DNA of 64,000 nt, from NCBI GenBank assembly GCA_001557505.1, contig LSAX01000008.1:2108001-2172000 (forward strand), written 5' to 3'. The stretch is from Reticulascus tulasneorum (Eukaryota > Ascomycota > Sordariomycetes > Glomerellales > Reticulascaceae). Position 1 is the first letter of the stretch, and the number at the start of each line of letters is the position of its first letter. Made by a program: the position numbers and the translations under genes. This document shows positions 1 through 12,679 of the stretch, piece after piece. The notes beneath the pieces were generated by a model that was given only the letters and a program-made list of their open reading frames with translations, searched no databases and was not told the origin of the DNA.

Positions 1-1379
1 CGCGACTGCACCTCATAGTCGTGATGACAGTATATCTTTAAAGGAAACGAGTTGTTGATTCGTTCCTGGCTGGCCGATCGGTCAACTTCCGGGTTGCGGG
101 CAGCCTTCCCAGCGCTGTGGTTTCGGGTATGGTCGGTCCGGAAGCGGGACCTCACGTTTCCGGAGCGGTGGTTTGAAGATTGGCCACCGAAGGCGCCGAT
201 GTTAAAGATTTGTCGGATCAAAGGCCAGACCAGCGGCAGGTTCGCCGTGATAAGAGCGGTGGACGATTCCCGGATGTACCAAAAGGTCCAGTTGAGTCCG
301 AACGGTTGACTGAAGCTGTAGTACTTATTCAGGATCGCCGAGAGAATCTAATCGCTGTGTCAGTTCCGTGAAAGAAATAGGCTCGGCCTTTGTTTCGGAT
401 GGAGTGGGGCCATCCCGGGAAGGTGGAACCGGGGATGTTGACTCACGGTAAATGCGCCCAACGTAAACACCCCGCCGAGGATGAACTTCTTTTTGAGGCT
501 CAAGTGAGACTTGATCAACAATGGCATGGGGAGCAAGATGATGATGAGGTCGGAAGAGATGTTCAGAACAGCATTTGTGATCAGATGGTTCGTGGCCGCG
601 GAGCATTGAACTAGCACTGGAATCAGTACACAGATCAGGCGAGGGGGCAGATTGATGACAAAGAACAGCGCGCAAGTGACGAATAGACAAGGACTTATGG
701 GATAGGAGGCGCTGTCGCACGTACCATTGTCAGGTGGAACGGCCCAGTATTCACTAAACGGCCGACACCACACGCCGAGATAGAGTATTTCCATCAGCAA
801 GAAGCCGGCAACGACATATCCCGCGACAATTTTGACGACCATATTTTCCGGTAAGCTCTGGCTATTGCTTGAATGAGAAACAGGCCGAGTAATCGGGGCG
901 GAGGGTCACTTACGTCAATCGGTTGTACAGGAGCAGCAGACAGGACTTGACCGTCCACGTGGTGAGCATCTGCATCTGCTCAACGACCAGAACCATCTTG
1001 GACCCGAATTCCCGTTCCCTGATGCTCTCCGGGGTGAGCTCGGCGTGGTCATCCGGGTTGATGAGGTTGCTATTGGTGTGGGAGATGATGTTCATGGAGA
1101 CCATCAGAACGGTATCGGCGAGCTGGAGCAGGGTCAGATATGCGTCCAAGCGCACTTTGACAAACGGAGAAAAGACAAACCATCGCGAATATGATCAATA
1201 CATCGTCGGCCTGCAGTTTCTTGAACGCTCCGCGGAGGAGACGCTGCGATAGTCTGCGCGCGAGTCAATCAGCGCCGGCACATTAATTAGACCTCCAACC
1301 GAGGAACTCACATCCGGGCAGCTACGACCACCCAGGTTATCGCGTACCAGGACCACGATTCCGTCGCGAGGGCATCCAT
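1..1379 (-). CDS. PTH11-like fungal rhodopsin-domain membrane receptor (3' end outside window)
   Basis: Integral membrane protein of the fungal rhodopsin-domain / PTH11-like class, putative G-protein-coupled receptors of the plasma membrane; ligand unknown. Exons on the minus strand that restore one frame are 1379-1312, 1253-1181, 1122-914, 861-725, 610-447 and 347 to the window edge; all five introns are GT...AG. About 332 residues are visible. Family signatures are seen in order: REREFGSKMVLVVEQ before a helix ending in LLLLYNRLT, VKIVAGYV...VWCRPFSEYWAVPP, AATNHLITNAVLNISSDL, LSLKKKFILGGVF, ILNKYYSF and WTFWYIRESSTALITANLP. An in-frame TAA just upstream supports ATG 1379 as the start. The last exon is open to base 1, so the cytoplasmic tail continues outside. 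No CFEM domain lies at the N-terminus, which separates it from the PTH11 subgroup proper. The family call is firm; the function is inferred only from the family. Confidence 0.88.
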
Positions 1380-2816
1380 GGGCGAGTCGTTGACGATGCG
1401 CAACGTTGTGTTGGAGTTATGTCACCGGCTCGGTGCCACCGCAAAATGACGGGAGCCGGCCAAAGTGGCGGCACGTGGGTTTAAGACAAGCGCTGACAGA
1501 AAAATTGGAGCCCTCCACGCTCGAGTGACAGCGTGATGCCGGAAGTGGAAACGTCAAGACGGGTGGCCGGGACCCGCATTGCTGGGATAAGGGCGACGAA
1601 GAGGCTGATCGCTGTGCAGATCTAGGACTAGGGTACGGGGCAGACTTTGTATGTATGCTTCTAGAAGACGCGATGTGTAGGGGGTTGTGTTGGGTCGTTT
1701 GAACAATGACCTGCCAAATCAGTGCTGGCCGCGTTTCGAAGATGCCTTGACTGAGACTCGCTGCGTGGGATGGGGGGGCGAAAGCGTGTGGTGGCGCAGC
1801 CAACAAGAATCCAGGCGCCAGCTCGGTGTCCAGTATCTGTCGAATCTGGGGGAATGCACATGTGAAGCGACAGGTTGACAGCGCCATGATCCCCTGCAGG
1901 GCACTGCCGCTAGTTAAGAGTCGGGGACCCCGGTAAGCCGAATAGGCAAGCTGCGACGTAGTACGGCGATCTGCAGGTACGTAGCTGATTGCATCGTCAC
2001 CATCTACCGGATTGAAGCTGAGGGAAATACAGAGATCAGCAGCAGCGTAAGCGCATGCAATTGCGCCGCGGGAAGTGCCGGGGCAAGCACCCTCCCAACT
2101 ACGGAAAATTGGCGATTAGACGAACGCAGATATTTACGATAAGTCAAGCAGCAGGGGGGGAACCGGGTGTTTCGACATCTTCGGTGCTACCCCGGCCAGG
2201 TAGTCGATTTTACAGCGGCCAGACGCCGAACCGTTCCAGGTTCATGGCCGGCAGAAAAGAAATGTGTGGCTTTCGTTAGTGAGCTTTTCGGGTGGCAAGG
2301 GTGGAACGATATGCCATGTGCGGCCAAACCCGCCATCTGGGCCGCCGAAACGGGCACTGGGCGGAAGAGAAAGAGGAAGGAAATGGAGAAAAAGAAAGGA
2401 AGAGAGATAAGCAATATTGGACGCGAATAGGGGGATTCAACATTCAGCATTCAACAGCGCGCAATCAAAAGCCAAATCTGCCCATATCAAAAGAGGAAGT
2501 TTTGTGGATTCGAGGAGCGACGGCGCGCGATAGTTGACTGCAGCCACGGAATTAGTTCCATACCTGCGCCACCGAACGGTCTACCCACATGGCCCCGAGC
2601 TCATGGCTTCTGCCACAGAAGCAAAACTACAGTGTCGCAGATAAGAATTTGCGACTACATCTGTTTGGGGTAGCTGGTATAAAACAATGGAGTCGAGCGA
2701 ACTGTTTAGGAGAGGCAAATATGGAGCAGGTGAGAGGAAAGGCGAGACGCGGCATCATCTCATCTGGGTCGTCGGCCGTTAACTCTAATGCCTGTCCCTT
2801 TGACATTGACCGAACC
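1380..2816. other. Intergenic, no supported gene
   Basis: About 1.4 kb between the start of the receptor gene and the 3' end of the 2EXR gene. It should contain the receptor promoter. The open frames here (for example near 1417-1887) show no family resemblance, no splice-supported extension and no composition bias. I see no gene. Confidence 0.6.
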
Positions 2817-3920
2817 CTAGTCATCTTTGCCATCGTCGTCTTCAGAGTTCCATTCATCACCAGTCCCGACCCATCTCTCGAGCGCTCGGAGCCGCTGCTG
2901 GCCCCGTTTGCATGAGAAGATGATCATTGGCCAAATCTCAATGATGAGGCGCTGCCGGCCACCTCCCCTCTCATCCACAAACTCTGTGGTCTCTCCATTG
3001 AACTGAGAAGCATTGTACCATGTAACAGCCTCTCGATATCTGCTCGTAAGTCTGCTGTGATACCAGAGAGGTTTGTGCCGGATCCCATGGACAGGCACGT
3101 TACGCTCGGCAAAGTCGAGATTCTCTACGAGATCGGGCCAGCAGTACATGACGCTGGGATCTGTTCCAGGACTCGGTTTCTGGATAAGGTTATGAACGAG
3201 GAAGCTACTGGCCATGTCTGAGGTGCACCAACGCAGCTCACTAGCTTCACAGTGCCTATCGGCAGAGGCCAGGTAGAGAGTCTGCAAGCTTGGAAAGTGC
3301 TGCAGTGTCTTCAAGAGAAGAGAGGTGGGGAAGCGCTCAGCGTGGATGTCCTCTGTGAACAGGATAGGGTTAATTGCGAGATGCCTAATGTTCTCGAAAA
3401 AGCCGGGAAACTTGGTTGGGTCGATGTCCTTTATAAACCAATAGCTCTTGGGCGATATACGAAGGTGCACAATGTCGACGTCCTTGTTGAAGCGAAGAAC
3501 GGAAAAGCCTCTTCGGATGGTCAGGGCGTCGGGGAACGCCCTCAACGCCACAGCACGGCTCTCGCGATGAATGGCCAGAAGCGTTCTCGCGGCAGCCGTC
3601 TGCTGTGTAATCATCTGGCTGTCTGTGATGTTGCCGTACTCCCGTGTCGACTCCATCGTGATTGTGTAGACACGCGACTTGGCCAGCAGATCGGGGCAAA
3701 AGTGCTCCCAAATCTGGAGGCGGATCTCGAATGGCAGGCTGATGAACTGAGGAAATGCGGGAGTTGGGTGGCTTTCTGCACTCGAAGTGGACTCGCTCTC
3801 CGCCCAGACATCGGCGGGAGGATTGGTTGCTTCCTCCCGTACACCAACGGACTCGCTGGTCATGAGCCGCCCAGAGGTCTTAGGAGCAGTGCCTTCGCAG
3901 TAACCAGTATTGCGGCTCAT
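2817..3920 (-). CDS. 2EXR-domain (F-box-like) protein
   Basis: A single-exon gene of 367 residues. At about residues 57-75 it carries the 2EXR signature FPQFISLPFEIRLQIWEHF, the degenerate F-box-like motif common to large lineage-expanded protein families of Pezizomycotina. It is followed by AARTLLAIHRESRAVALRAF, the usual second part of the module. The N-terminal 55 residues are Ser/Thr/Glu-rich and look disordered, and the C-terminus ends in an acidic tail (EDDDGKDD). 2EXR proteins are often presumed to be adaptors for ubiquitin ligases, but most have no assigned function. It lies in the accessory part of the window, transcribed in the same direction as the AA9 gene that follows, with about 700 bp between. 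No intron is needed. The domain is clear; the biological role is unknown. Confidence 0.85.
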   Translation of the reverse strand: MSRNTGYCEGTAPKTSGRLMTSESVGVREEATNPPADVWAESESTSSAESHPTPAFPQFISLPFEIRLQIWEHFCPDLLAKSRVYTITMESTREYGNITDSQMITQQTAAARTLLAIHRESRAVALRAFPDALTIRRGFSVLRFNKDVDIVHLRISPKSYWFIKDIDPTKFPGFFENIRHLAINPILFTEDIHAERFPTSLLLKTLQHFPSLQTLYLASADRHCEASELRWCTSDMASSFLVHNLIQKPSPGTDPSVMYCWPDLVENLDFAERNVPVHGIRHKPLWYHSRLTSRYREAVTWYNASQFNGETTEFVDERGGGRQRLIIEIWPMIIFSCKRGQQRLRALERWVGTGDEWNSEDDDGKDD

Positions 3921-4624
3921 ATTTGGCTTTGTAAAAATGAATACCTGGATAGGCGTCTCTCTGGGTGAGTAGGCGGCAACAGCGCAGTGCTACTTAGATG
4001 CGAATGCGCGCACTGATATACTTAAGACTCGCTGCCTGTACAAAGAAACTATGGGGGGAGACAAGCGAAAGACGACACAATCCCAGGCAATTCGGGAGAG
4101 GAAGAGAAAGACAAAGACAAAGACAGAAGAAGACGTGATAAGTCAATAGTTCTTGCGTACCGAGGCTAACAGGCAAAAGTCGGTGAATGTCCAGCCAGGA
4201 AGACGCGGTAGGGAAAATAATTGAACCTAAGACTCCCGGCTGGACTAGTACCGAGCCAGTTGGGCAAGTTGTAGCCTAGATCTGCCCCGCCACACTGCCT
4301 TTCCAGCGGTTAATCCACAGTAAGATGGCGCAGTTTTCTCTCCAAGCCCCCTCTGCCAACCGCATATGCAGTCGCAAATCGTGCGCCCAATGCCCGCCAA
4401 GTAGACACTCCATATATTCCCACATAACCATTCTATGTAGACAGCAAAGTCGTGAGAACAGTACCACGGTTCCCAGCCGCCGGTTGCGCGGGTTACTTCG
4501 CAGGCAGGAGTCTTTTATCAAGGGAGTAGTATATGTGATGCAAAGTCAAATTTACTGCTTTAGGAGGTAATATGTACACTAGAATGAGGTAATGCTGTTG
4601 TTATAATTTATTTGACACCCCATT
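3921..4624. other. Intergenic between 2EXR gene and AA9 gene
   Basis: About 700 bp holding the presumed promoter of the 2EXR gene and the 3' flank of the AA9 gene, both minus strand. It is rich in A and G around 4040-4140. No gene is seen. Confidence 0.55.
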
Positions 4625-5514
4625 TCATGCAGCGAAATCCACCGCTCTCTTGGCACCGGTGCCTTTGAAGACTGGAGGGCCCGGGACGACGTATTTCTGC
4701 GGGAGAGTGTGATCATTGATCGGGACCTGACACAATAGTTAGCGCCGGCTTCGCAAGCCTCGGATCGCCTGTGCTTACCTTGATGTTAGCGTCGTTCTGC
4801 TTGCAGTAGCCCGGAATAGCCGCCTTCAGCGACGCGTCCGGCTGGGCCGTGCCGGAGCCGGTGATGACGAGCTGTGCGCACTCGGCATAGAACTGGGGGC
4901 TGTTCGCCTGATGAAGGGCGATCAACTCGTGTCGGATCAGGTAGTTGCCCGGGGCAAGTCCTGCCGGGATCTTGCTGGTCCACTGCTTGTTGCCTCCTAC
5001 AAGCTTGGCGATATCCCACCCAGACGGCGTTTCGGTGTCTAGGAAGACCTTGACACCATCTCCTTTGAAGCCCGCCTCGTCAATCTTGAACCAGTTGGCG
5101 CCGGAGCCATCGCAGGCACTGAAGGCACCCGTGCACTTGTACATCCAAACCAGGATCGGCCCCTGGCTGTGCGTCCATTGCGCCCAGGTAGCAGAGACAG
5201 AATCACCCGGCTGAGCCGTCGCGTTCTGAGTTGCCGAGGTGCCGCCGTTGCAACGGAGCTTTGCGTCCGTGACGGACGTTGTGGGGTTATAATCGGGCCA
5301 TTGTCGTTGGATTACGTTGGGAGAGTTGGAGGGAGAGAAGCCTTGGTATCTAAACCCATCATCAGCCATTTGTATCGATATGCATGGTCAAAGCTTATAC
5401 GGGTGCTTACCCTGGGTAACTTTTGCCAGCGATAACGTAGCTAGTAACGGCCCCGTGGGCAGCAGCCTCCGCTGCAAGCAGGGCGACCGCACCGAAGACT
5501 GATGTGAACAACAT
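4625..5514 (-). CDS. AA9 lytic polysaccharide monooxygenase, secreted
   Basis: A copper-dependent enzyme that oxidatively cleaves cellulose or related glucans outside the cell. Three exons (5514-5411, 5349-4779, 4726-4625) give 258 residues. A signal peptide of 19 residues ends in AEAAA and is followed at once by HGAVTSYVI, so mature His1, the N-terminal copper ligand, is at residue 20. The second ligand is the His of QWTHSQGP, and the axial Tyr is in SPQFYAECAQL, following the typical RHELIALHQAN segment. There is no C-terminal CBM1; the protein ends in a short tail after YVVPGPPVFKG. Introns of 61 and 52 bp were placed by frame and family fit; the last intron brings in VPINDHTLPQKYVVPGPP, a usual AA9 ending, instead of an unrelated readthrough. 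The regioselectivity (C1 or C4) cannot be read by eye. Confidence 0.95.
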
Positions 5515-8056
5515 GGCGAATCCTGGCTTATGTAGCGTAAATGGGAACAAGAGAAACTGCTTTGGCTGCGCACAAGGAGGGTGAGTACCAAGACATCAAG
5601 CCTCCTTGGGCATTACCACAACTCTTATACCAAGTGGTTCGACACACCCATCTGCAGTCTGCGCTACCGAGCCAAGATCCCTCGCAGCCTTTCCCCAGGT
5701 TTCGACCCCAGGCCCAATCTATTCCTCTCTCGGCTAATATACCAATGCCGGTCGTTCTACCTGCACATGACGGGTTTGCTGGACACTGACTGACGGAAAC
5801 GGCAGTCGGCAAGTGACCACATTAATATAAAAAGTCATCCGTCTCGCCAGAATCGTAATGTCGTCTTCCGCGATGCCGAAAAGTCTCGCCGATGGTTTCA
5901 TTTCAATCTCGACTGAGGGCTACGGTCCCATCATAGCGTCGCAGTCGAGGGATCTGCGTTAGTGATGCACGTGGGGCGCCACGGTAAGCCTCCCGGACAG
6001 CCATAAGACAGATGGCGGAATGGCCAGTAGCAGCTGCCCGACGGACGCTCCCACCCCGAATCACACCTAAGGCATCCTCCATGCTTAACCGATGGGTCTG
6101 GTGTTCTGTAGACAATCAACGCCTTCGTTCTTGGAGGTGGAACCAAGAGAGGCGAAGCCCTGTTGCCCACTTTGTCGCGCAGGTTCGACAGAGAGAGGCA
6201 AACCAGTAATAAAAGGACAATCATCCATGCGTCCAATAAAACCATCTGAGAATATTCCGAGTATTATGCGCCTCCACAGTTTCCCACTTTGCTCAGTCCA
6301 GCTCGCGCATCTATGCCCACGCAACAAGTGCTCAGTTCGCACCTAGCCCGGAAATGCGAATCATGTATGATCAGACTGCGGTGCAACTTGGGTCTAGTAT
6401 CTAATTCTTAACTTTGACCTCAATTCGCTCATCGCCAGCCATCTATAGTGGCACATGGTGCATCGTCCCTTGCTCAGGCCGAACTGGGCTCCGTCCACAG
6501 GCTTACTCACCATCTTAGTATAACTCACACACTGCTGCATAAAATATGCTCTCCTCTGTGAACGGCCGCTCGTCTTCTGTTCCATGGACATATCCAAGGA
6601 GCCTTCAAATGGAGATTCGGTACGATTTCCCCCGTTGCAAACTAGAGTGGCTATGCTGCGACACAATCAGTGGAGGTCATATAATGAAAATAGCTAAGGG
6701 GCGGGGGTGACGAGTCGCACCTTCTGGAAGCAAATTCAGCGCCCCCTCAAGGCGCTTGGATAGCTTTGGCACTCGCTCCAACCCAACATTGTGAGGCTCA
6801 CAACTGTCGCTCTCCTTCGAACCACCTCCTAAGCATCATATTCTGATGGTGAGTGACATGGTGAGTGAAGCTGACTTGGGGCGTGATTTGTCTCTAATCT
6901 GGATTTGGATGTGTATGTGGGCTTTGAGATGCCTCTTGACAAACCCCAGAGCCAAGCTTGACCTCGGAGATGCTGCTGCCGCCATCCAAGACTGAACAGC
7001 TCGCTTCTGCCCCCGGTGCAGTGGGGCTGCCCGACCCGGCGCCGAGGAGAGCCACGCCACATCCCGATCCCGAAATGAGGGCTTTCAATAGAGTCGTTCC
7101 GAACTCCATATGTGTACTGATATTTGATGGAGAGCTTGTAGTTCTTCGTTTATGCATTCAATGCCGTTCCTGTCTGCCTAGGCTGTGGACCTCATCCTTG
7201 ATTGTATCTGCAATACACCATCATTCTCTGGTCTTTTTTGTAGTCGGAAATGCTAAAATGGGTGACAAGTCACTCGCGAGAAGCTCGCTGAAACACAGTT
7301 TCCCAGAGTCTTTGTTGATGCCATCGGCGAAGTGGCAGGTTCTGGGGGTCGTGCACGAGCCTTGGGGGGCGACAGCGGATTCTCGATGTCTGTCAGAGTG
7401 TAAGTATACCGAAATCGATCCTTTGAGTAAGTGCGTACTTCACCTGTGTGAACAAATTTGTCCTTGTTATGTTGCGTCGGTAAAGTGTTGTTTCGTCGCC
7501 AGCCATCAGTCCTCACAGAGCAGGTTGGAGTGACCAGAATCGGCTTTTCATCCGGCACGTGGTTGTGCGGCACGTCAGGCGGCTATTGGCCAACGAGCGG
7601 CACACGCGTGGCTGGTATATTGTTTTCAATGGGCGTTGCCGTTATCTCTCTTAGTATATCAATGGCAGCACTGCCCACTAACCCAAGCACGCCGGGCCAG
7701 CACTCGTACCCAGATTCTCATCATGTCCTCAAAGCCATCACTTTTGACTGCTTTTCTAAACTATATCGCTCAGGCCATCGCACTCGGCCAGCATCCTCTC
7801 TCTGGACGGCCACCATCTGCTGAGTGTGACGCCGGCTTTTTGCCTCATTGCTGCCATGTGCTCAGCAGCGATTCGGGGTGCATCGGCGGTAGCTCACCTG
7901 TTCCGGATCTGCGTGTCAAAGAATGGCGAAGCTGACGTAAATTAGGCCCGGGTCGCGTCCCGTCTTTAGACACGTGCGACGACGATGAGTTACGCCGCCG
8001 GGATATTGGGCCCTTTTGTATAATGTTCGAGGTTCGCTAAAGATTTCTCGCTATAT
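5515..8056. other. Long intergenic region, no supported gene
   Basis: About 2.5 kb upstream of the AA9 gene and left of the duplicated block. The open frames (for example 6958-7533 plus, 6894-7157 minus) give no recognisable protein and no consistent splice partners. A region of AT-rich spacer is seen around 5815-5840 (attaatataaaaag). No gene is called. Confidence 0.5.
5693..5738 (-). promoter_or_regulatory. Putative CreA and XlnR sites upstream of the AA9 gene
   Basis: Two copies of ccccag (5693-5698 and 5706-5711), that is CTGGGG on the gene strand, fit the CreA carbon-repressor consensus SYGGRG and lie 13 bp apart. A GGCTAA at 5733-5738 fits the XlnR/Xyr1 activator core. They are 180-225 bp upstream of the AA9 ATG. 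Both motifs are short and occur by chance, so this is suggestive only; paired CreA sites near a cellulolytic gene fit carbon catabolite repression. Confidence 0.35.
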
Positions 8057-11001
8057 CGGTCGTTTTGCTGATGTGGAGATTAGCCAGATGGGCATTTCCG
8101 CGCAGGATATGACGCATAGGAGGGCTCCTCTTCTCCCGGGATTGAAACCCCAGAACAACTTGGATGTGAGACACACGCTTGTAGTTGTTAGTTTCCTTGC
8201 TGTAGTAATCTTTTGCCTGTTGCTCATGAGTCTGTTGTGTGGTTCTTCTACAAGCTATTCTCACTCAAGAAAGAACTACACGGTTACCAGCGATCCAGAA
8301 AGATACTCCTCGGGACTTTATTAGCTGTCTGGGCACAACGGACAAGATAATCCCCCCTTGGTTGATGTTTGAAAGGTCTTGCTTAACAAAGAGACATGAG
8401 TGACACCACGTCTTCGCCGACAAGTAGATGTCGAAGTGGTGAAGAGTGACTCTACACAAGGCTGCGTGTCTCCGAGTAACTCCTATGCAACTAGAATTTA
8501 AGAAGTTTTCCTTGCAGCCCCTTCGGCAATACCACAAGTAGCCTTCCATGTCTCCTATGCCTTTGTTATCAGGGTTAGCCCTGGTCTGGCGTATGGCACA
8601 CGAGCACAGGAGCACACGTCACAATCTATCCCAAGCATGATGTGGCAAAGGTTGACCTCCATGACAAAGGCAAATTGCCCTAATGTCGCCCGAAGATATT
8701 TTGCTTATTCGATGTCACACAGGCTGATGGAGATATAGATAGATGAGTTGATGCTGGATGTCTGAAGTATCGGATACGGGAGGCTATATCCTTACTGCAA
8801 ACCATGGTCGGGACAACACCAAGTACCAGCATACGAAGCTCGAGCTGGAGGGGCATTCCAAGCCGCCAGTCTACAGTAGACGTCGGTACTACTACTTTCA
8901 TAAAGTTGCCAGTCGTGTAGGTACGTCGTGAGCTCCCACGAATCGGACTAGCCATGCTGAACCCTCATTGGCATAGAGTGGCCGAAACAACCTTGGACAT
9001 GCATCCAAACTCCGTACCAGGTCTGAGGTGTTGGGCAGATGGGGCGTCTCATGTAGGGGAATTAACTTACTTGATGGGGAAATGAACGAAGTCGACGAGG
9101 TTAGCCAAGAAAGAGGAAGAGACTTACAGGGCCGGGCTTACAGGTGTGATCCCGTAGCTCCCCCGGCTAGCTCATCGTGCTAATAATGTACACCCCCCAC
9201 CACCACCGCCACACTCGCCGCGACCACCTCCACGTTCGTCGGCCACCACATTGCATGGTTATTGCAGGCAGTCAGAGAATGACACCCCCTTGTTGCCTTG
9301 GCTGCAACTCCCCTGCAAGCCTCCATGGCGATTCCCTGCTGGTTCTTGTTTTCTTTTTCGGGATGTGTCTACAGATATCTCGCGTCACGTCACGATCCTG
9401 AATGGCATGGGTCCTCGAATTCTGCTACGGTCGCTGCTGGACGTCGCTAACTCGCATATGCATGTTCAATTGCTCGTGGAATTACTATGTCTCACGTATG
9501 GCCCAATCACCCATCTGCTTCGCCGGATAGAACAATAATCAAGGTCCCGTTGCTTTGGCTGCCTTACTCCCGCTCGCCGCCAGTGTGCACACCGGTGTAA
9601 CTCGTACCCTGTTTCGGTCATTCGGCCGCTGTAGGTCAGGAGGTATGTCCCTTAATAGTGAATATATCTTCCCGAGTTCGTCTTGAAGTTTGGCGGTCGA
9701 GGTTCGACGGGCACCAAGTGGCAGACAAAATTATGGGGGTTTTCCGATCGAATTCAACCCTGCCAAAGGTGGATCGCAGGCCATGAGTAACTTTGGGGGT
9801 GAACAAGTTGTGCGTTGTAAAAGGGTCCGTCCGATGCAGAAGAAGGTTGCCAATGCCCCAAGAGGCACGTCTCAAGAACCGCCGCAATGTGCTCCCCTTG
9901 CGGGTACCTGACTACCTAGGTAACGTGCTGAACCAGGCGCATCCACCTCCTGCCAGCTGGCACGGACCCCCACCAACCGGGGACTGTCTCCTTGCAGCCT
10001 CTGCTCCTCATAAATGACCTATCAGTTCTATTCGAGATCCAAAGACACATGCCCCTCCATTTGGACATCTGGGTTTCTTTACTATAGTACACGAGCTGTT
10101 GTTGTATCGAATTTTTACCTTTTCAAAACAATTAACATAAATCTGCTTCCGGATGCCACGTTTTTGACTGACCCCTTGCTAACAAATACAGACTCGGGGG
10201 ACACGGTCCGACGCTGGCAATGCTTCTGTCATGACCGGCCTCACAACTTTGGCAACCTCTGCCCCAGCGGAGATGAAGGGTCTAATTATCTGAAGAAATC
10301 CTCGAGCGATCCCTCCTGTGTCGTTGCAGAGTGATGCGTACTGGTAAACGGCAAAAGGACAGGATTAGGTCCATGGGCTGCGGCGGGCCTTGCCGCCCCA
10401 CTCCTGGGGGTCCTAAGTCTCCCGAGTCCCCCGACCCTCCAGTTGGGGGAATCCAACTGGAAGAGAGGAGGATTCCCCCTGACCCTTGCTCGCTTGGATC
10501 CCCCCGCCCCCCCAGTCCTGGACGGTTCCCTCCAAAACATCTCACTTGTCGTCCCGCACCCAACCCTGCGCTCTACCCAGTAAAGTCTATTATAACCTTG
10601 GAGCTGGTTGGGCACTGGGAGCATTGCAAGCAGCGTCACGGCATCCGCCCCACATATTTACCACTTCCAATCAAATGAATCGAAAGTTGAAGAGCGGTGA
10701 TCCAAGTCGATGAGAGTCTACCTCCGTCAGGTTCGGTTCCGGTTTACCAATGAGCGTGCATAGTTTCTGATTATGTCTCCAATGGGTCACCTTTGAGAGG
10801 TGCAGGAATTAGCGTTCTTGATGCTCGGCCCACACATATCCACCAGTACCAATGAGATGACAGATCTTTCAGTCCTCGGCCTTCCGCAGAGGCGGGAATT
10901 GTTTCCTCAATCAAGCTCACTTAAAGCTGCTCAGAATTAGTTCCCTCTTGGAGGAAATGGGATGTGGTCCTTACACAGTTCTTCTCTTCTTATGTATACT
11001 A

Positions 11002-11009
11002 TTTAAACC
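11002..11009 (+). promoter_or_regulatory. TATA-like element of small gene A
   Basis: TATTTAAA lies 319 bp before the ATG of the small gene in copy A. The same octamer is found 329 bp before the ATG in copy B (19,496-19,503), with similar flanking sequence, and a TATTTAAT is 358 bp upstream of the third paralogue. Conservation of position suggests a core promoter with a long 5' leader. Confidence 0.45.
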
Positions 11010-11320
11010 TGCCATGCCCTCCAACAAGTTTCCATTCTTCCCACTCGAGGAGCAGACCAGGTTACACTCCTCCAAGATAGGTAACTTTTCGGCGCTTGCG
11101 TAGCTCAATACAAGGTCCCCTTCTTTTCTGCATCTGTTGCAACTTCCCATACATCGCCCGGTGTCTTCCAGAACTCACCAAATCCAGATATCCAAGTCCA
11201 CACCTCACTCGGCCCCTTTCCAGCCTATTGACCTCCAGATATCTATATCAAATTTCTATTCTCGTACCTGTTGATCACGTTCAGCCTGTTCTCCGAAGGT
11301 ATACACAAGGCCGTTGTGAT

Positions 11321-11750
11321 GGCATCAAACAAAGCTGTCCAAGGTTCCAGCAACAGGTACGTGGAGAGCCGCTACTTTCGGGACCTCTACCATGATGAAT
11401 TCATGTCCTCTTCAACTCATTATTCTCTTCTCGATTGGATGCTCTTCTGATTTGACCTCGATAGCGGTGGTGATAATAACGTCAATCATGACCGTGCGGA
11501 AATCGCAGCCGAAGCCAGCACCCGTGTCCAAGACTTTGTCCTTGACCAAGGCAATTCCCATGTACCGAGATCGCAGCTTACCGATTTCGATATGAGGATC
11601 CACATTGACCGAATTACTACTCAAGTCACCAAGTCGGCAGCTCTGCTTCTAGATACGGAACGAGCTGGCAGTCTTCGCTCAGAGGTACATAGTGGCAATG
11701 GCGCAAATAACCTGAGCATCGGAGGAGCGAAGGCCAATAACGGCACCTAA
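11321..11750 (+). CDS. Small two-exon gene, paralogue A of an uncharacterised family
   Basis: I do not recognise this protein. Exon 1 is 11,321-11,358 and exon 2 is 11,465-11,750, with a 106-bp intron (GTACGT...CGATAG, phase 2); the product is 107 residues. It starts MASNKAVQGSSN and continues with an Ala/Asp-rich helix-like part, then HVPRSQLTDFDMRIHIDRI and a hydrophilic C-terminus with GNGANNLSIGG. The model rests on comparison with copy B (19,825-20,226), where the start, intron position, frame and stop region agree, and with the more distant paralogue at 23,125. Compared with copy B it has seven extra codons after HIDRI, an in-frame length difference. There is no signal peptide, membrane helix or cysteine. 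The short exons hide the gene from simple ORF searches. Being a decaying duplicate with chance-open frame is the main alternative, but three aligned copies argue against it. Confidence 0.6.
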
Positions 11751-12634
11751 CGGCTTTTGTTTTACCTATCTTGGGAATAGTGGGGTCTGGGGTTCCTTTA
11801 TACGTTCAAGGCCCCACTTCCAGCTGCATGCCACCCTTAACCTGGATCGTACCGAACGGCTGGCCACAGGAAGGGCCAATCACGAACTACCCCATTGGGG
11901 TCGGCATAGAGGCACCATCTTCATCAGTACAAGCATTCTCAAACATGTTAGTCCATTGACCGGTCACTGCTAGCGACTTTCCGCTAGCAAGTGTAGGACC
12001 AAGCTTCAGATGCCGTCGAAGGCTTTCTAGGCGATACACTTATTTCCTATGTTTTTCATTCCAGACCTACTAGTTCTTTCTTATTTGGATAGAGAATCTA
12101 TGGTATACATCCTTTTCGTCGGCTGGATTTCGGGGGCATGAAGTGGGATAGGGCTTAGAAGGGAACCTTGGATGAAAGCACAGTTCACCCGTGGTGGAGG
12201 ACCGCCCCTGACGATGGATCAGCGCGACTCTGAGGTTTATTGGTGCGGGATGATGTTTGATGGTGGTTGACGAAGTTCAGATGACATGAATCTTACTTGG
12301 CAGGCTTGAGTATGCGCTAGCCAAGTCTGTGGCTGACAATCGATCACAACCCAGCGGCAAAACTCGTGGCAATTCAACCGCCCCATGGTCCGCGGCCCAC
12401 TGTCTCTTTTGGGCCATGACGATACTGATGCACAGGTTCTTGTACCTAGCCCGGTGACGTGAGCAACTAGATGGACGGTCTTAGGGACGGATATTCTGCA
12501 GTTGGCTTGCAATCTATCGTTTTGGTACACCATGTACACCATCCCACATCCGCTATCCAGTGGCGTTATTCATCGATGCCAAGCTTTGACAACGCGGATC
12601 CAGGCCTATTCCACGCACGTTCACCTGCACGTTG

Positions 12635-12679
12635 CCATTCCATTCCACTTTCCATTCCATTTTCCATTCCATTTTTTTT
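12635..12679. repeat. CCATT-type short tandem repeat
   Basis: Imperfect pentanucleotide tract of ccattccattccactttccattcc type ending in a run of eight T. It lies inside the part of copy A that has no clear match in copy B. Confidence 0.7.

Noticed and set aside
8265..8615. Minus-strand frame with several cysteines (CRRGCKENF...)
   Set aside because: The aligned stretch in copy B has stops and frame changes, so the frame is not conserved.
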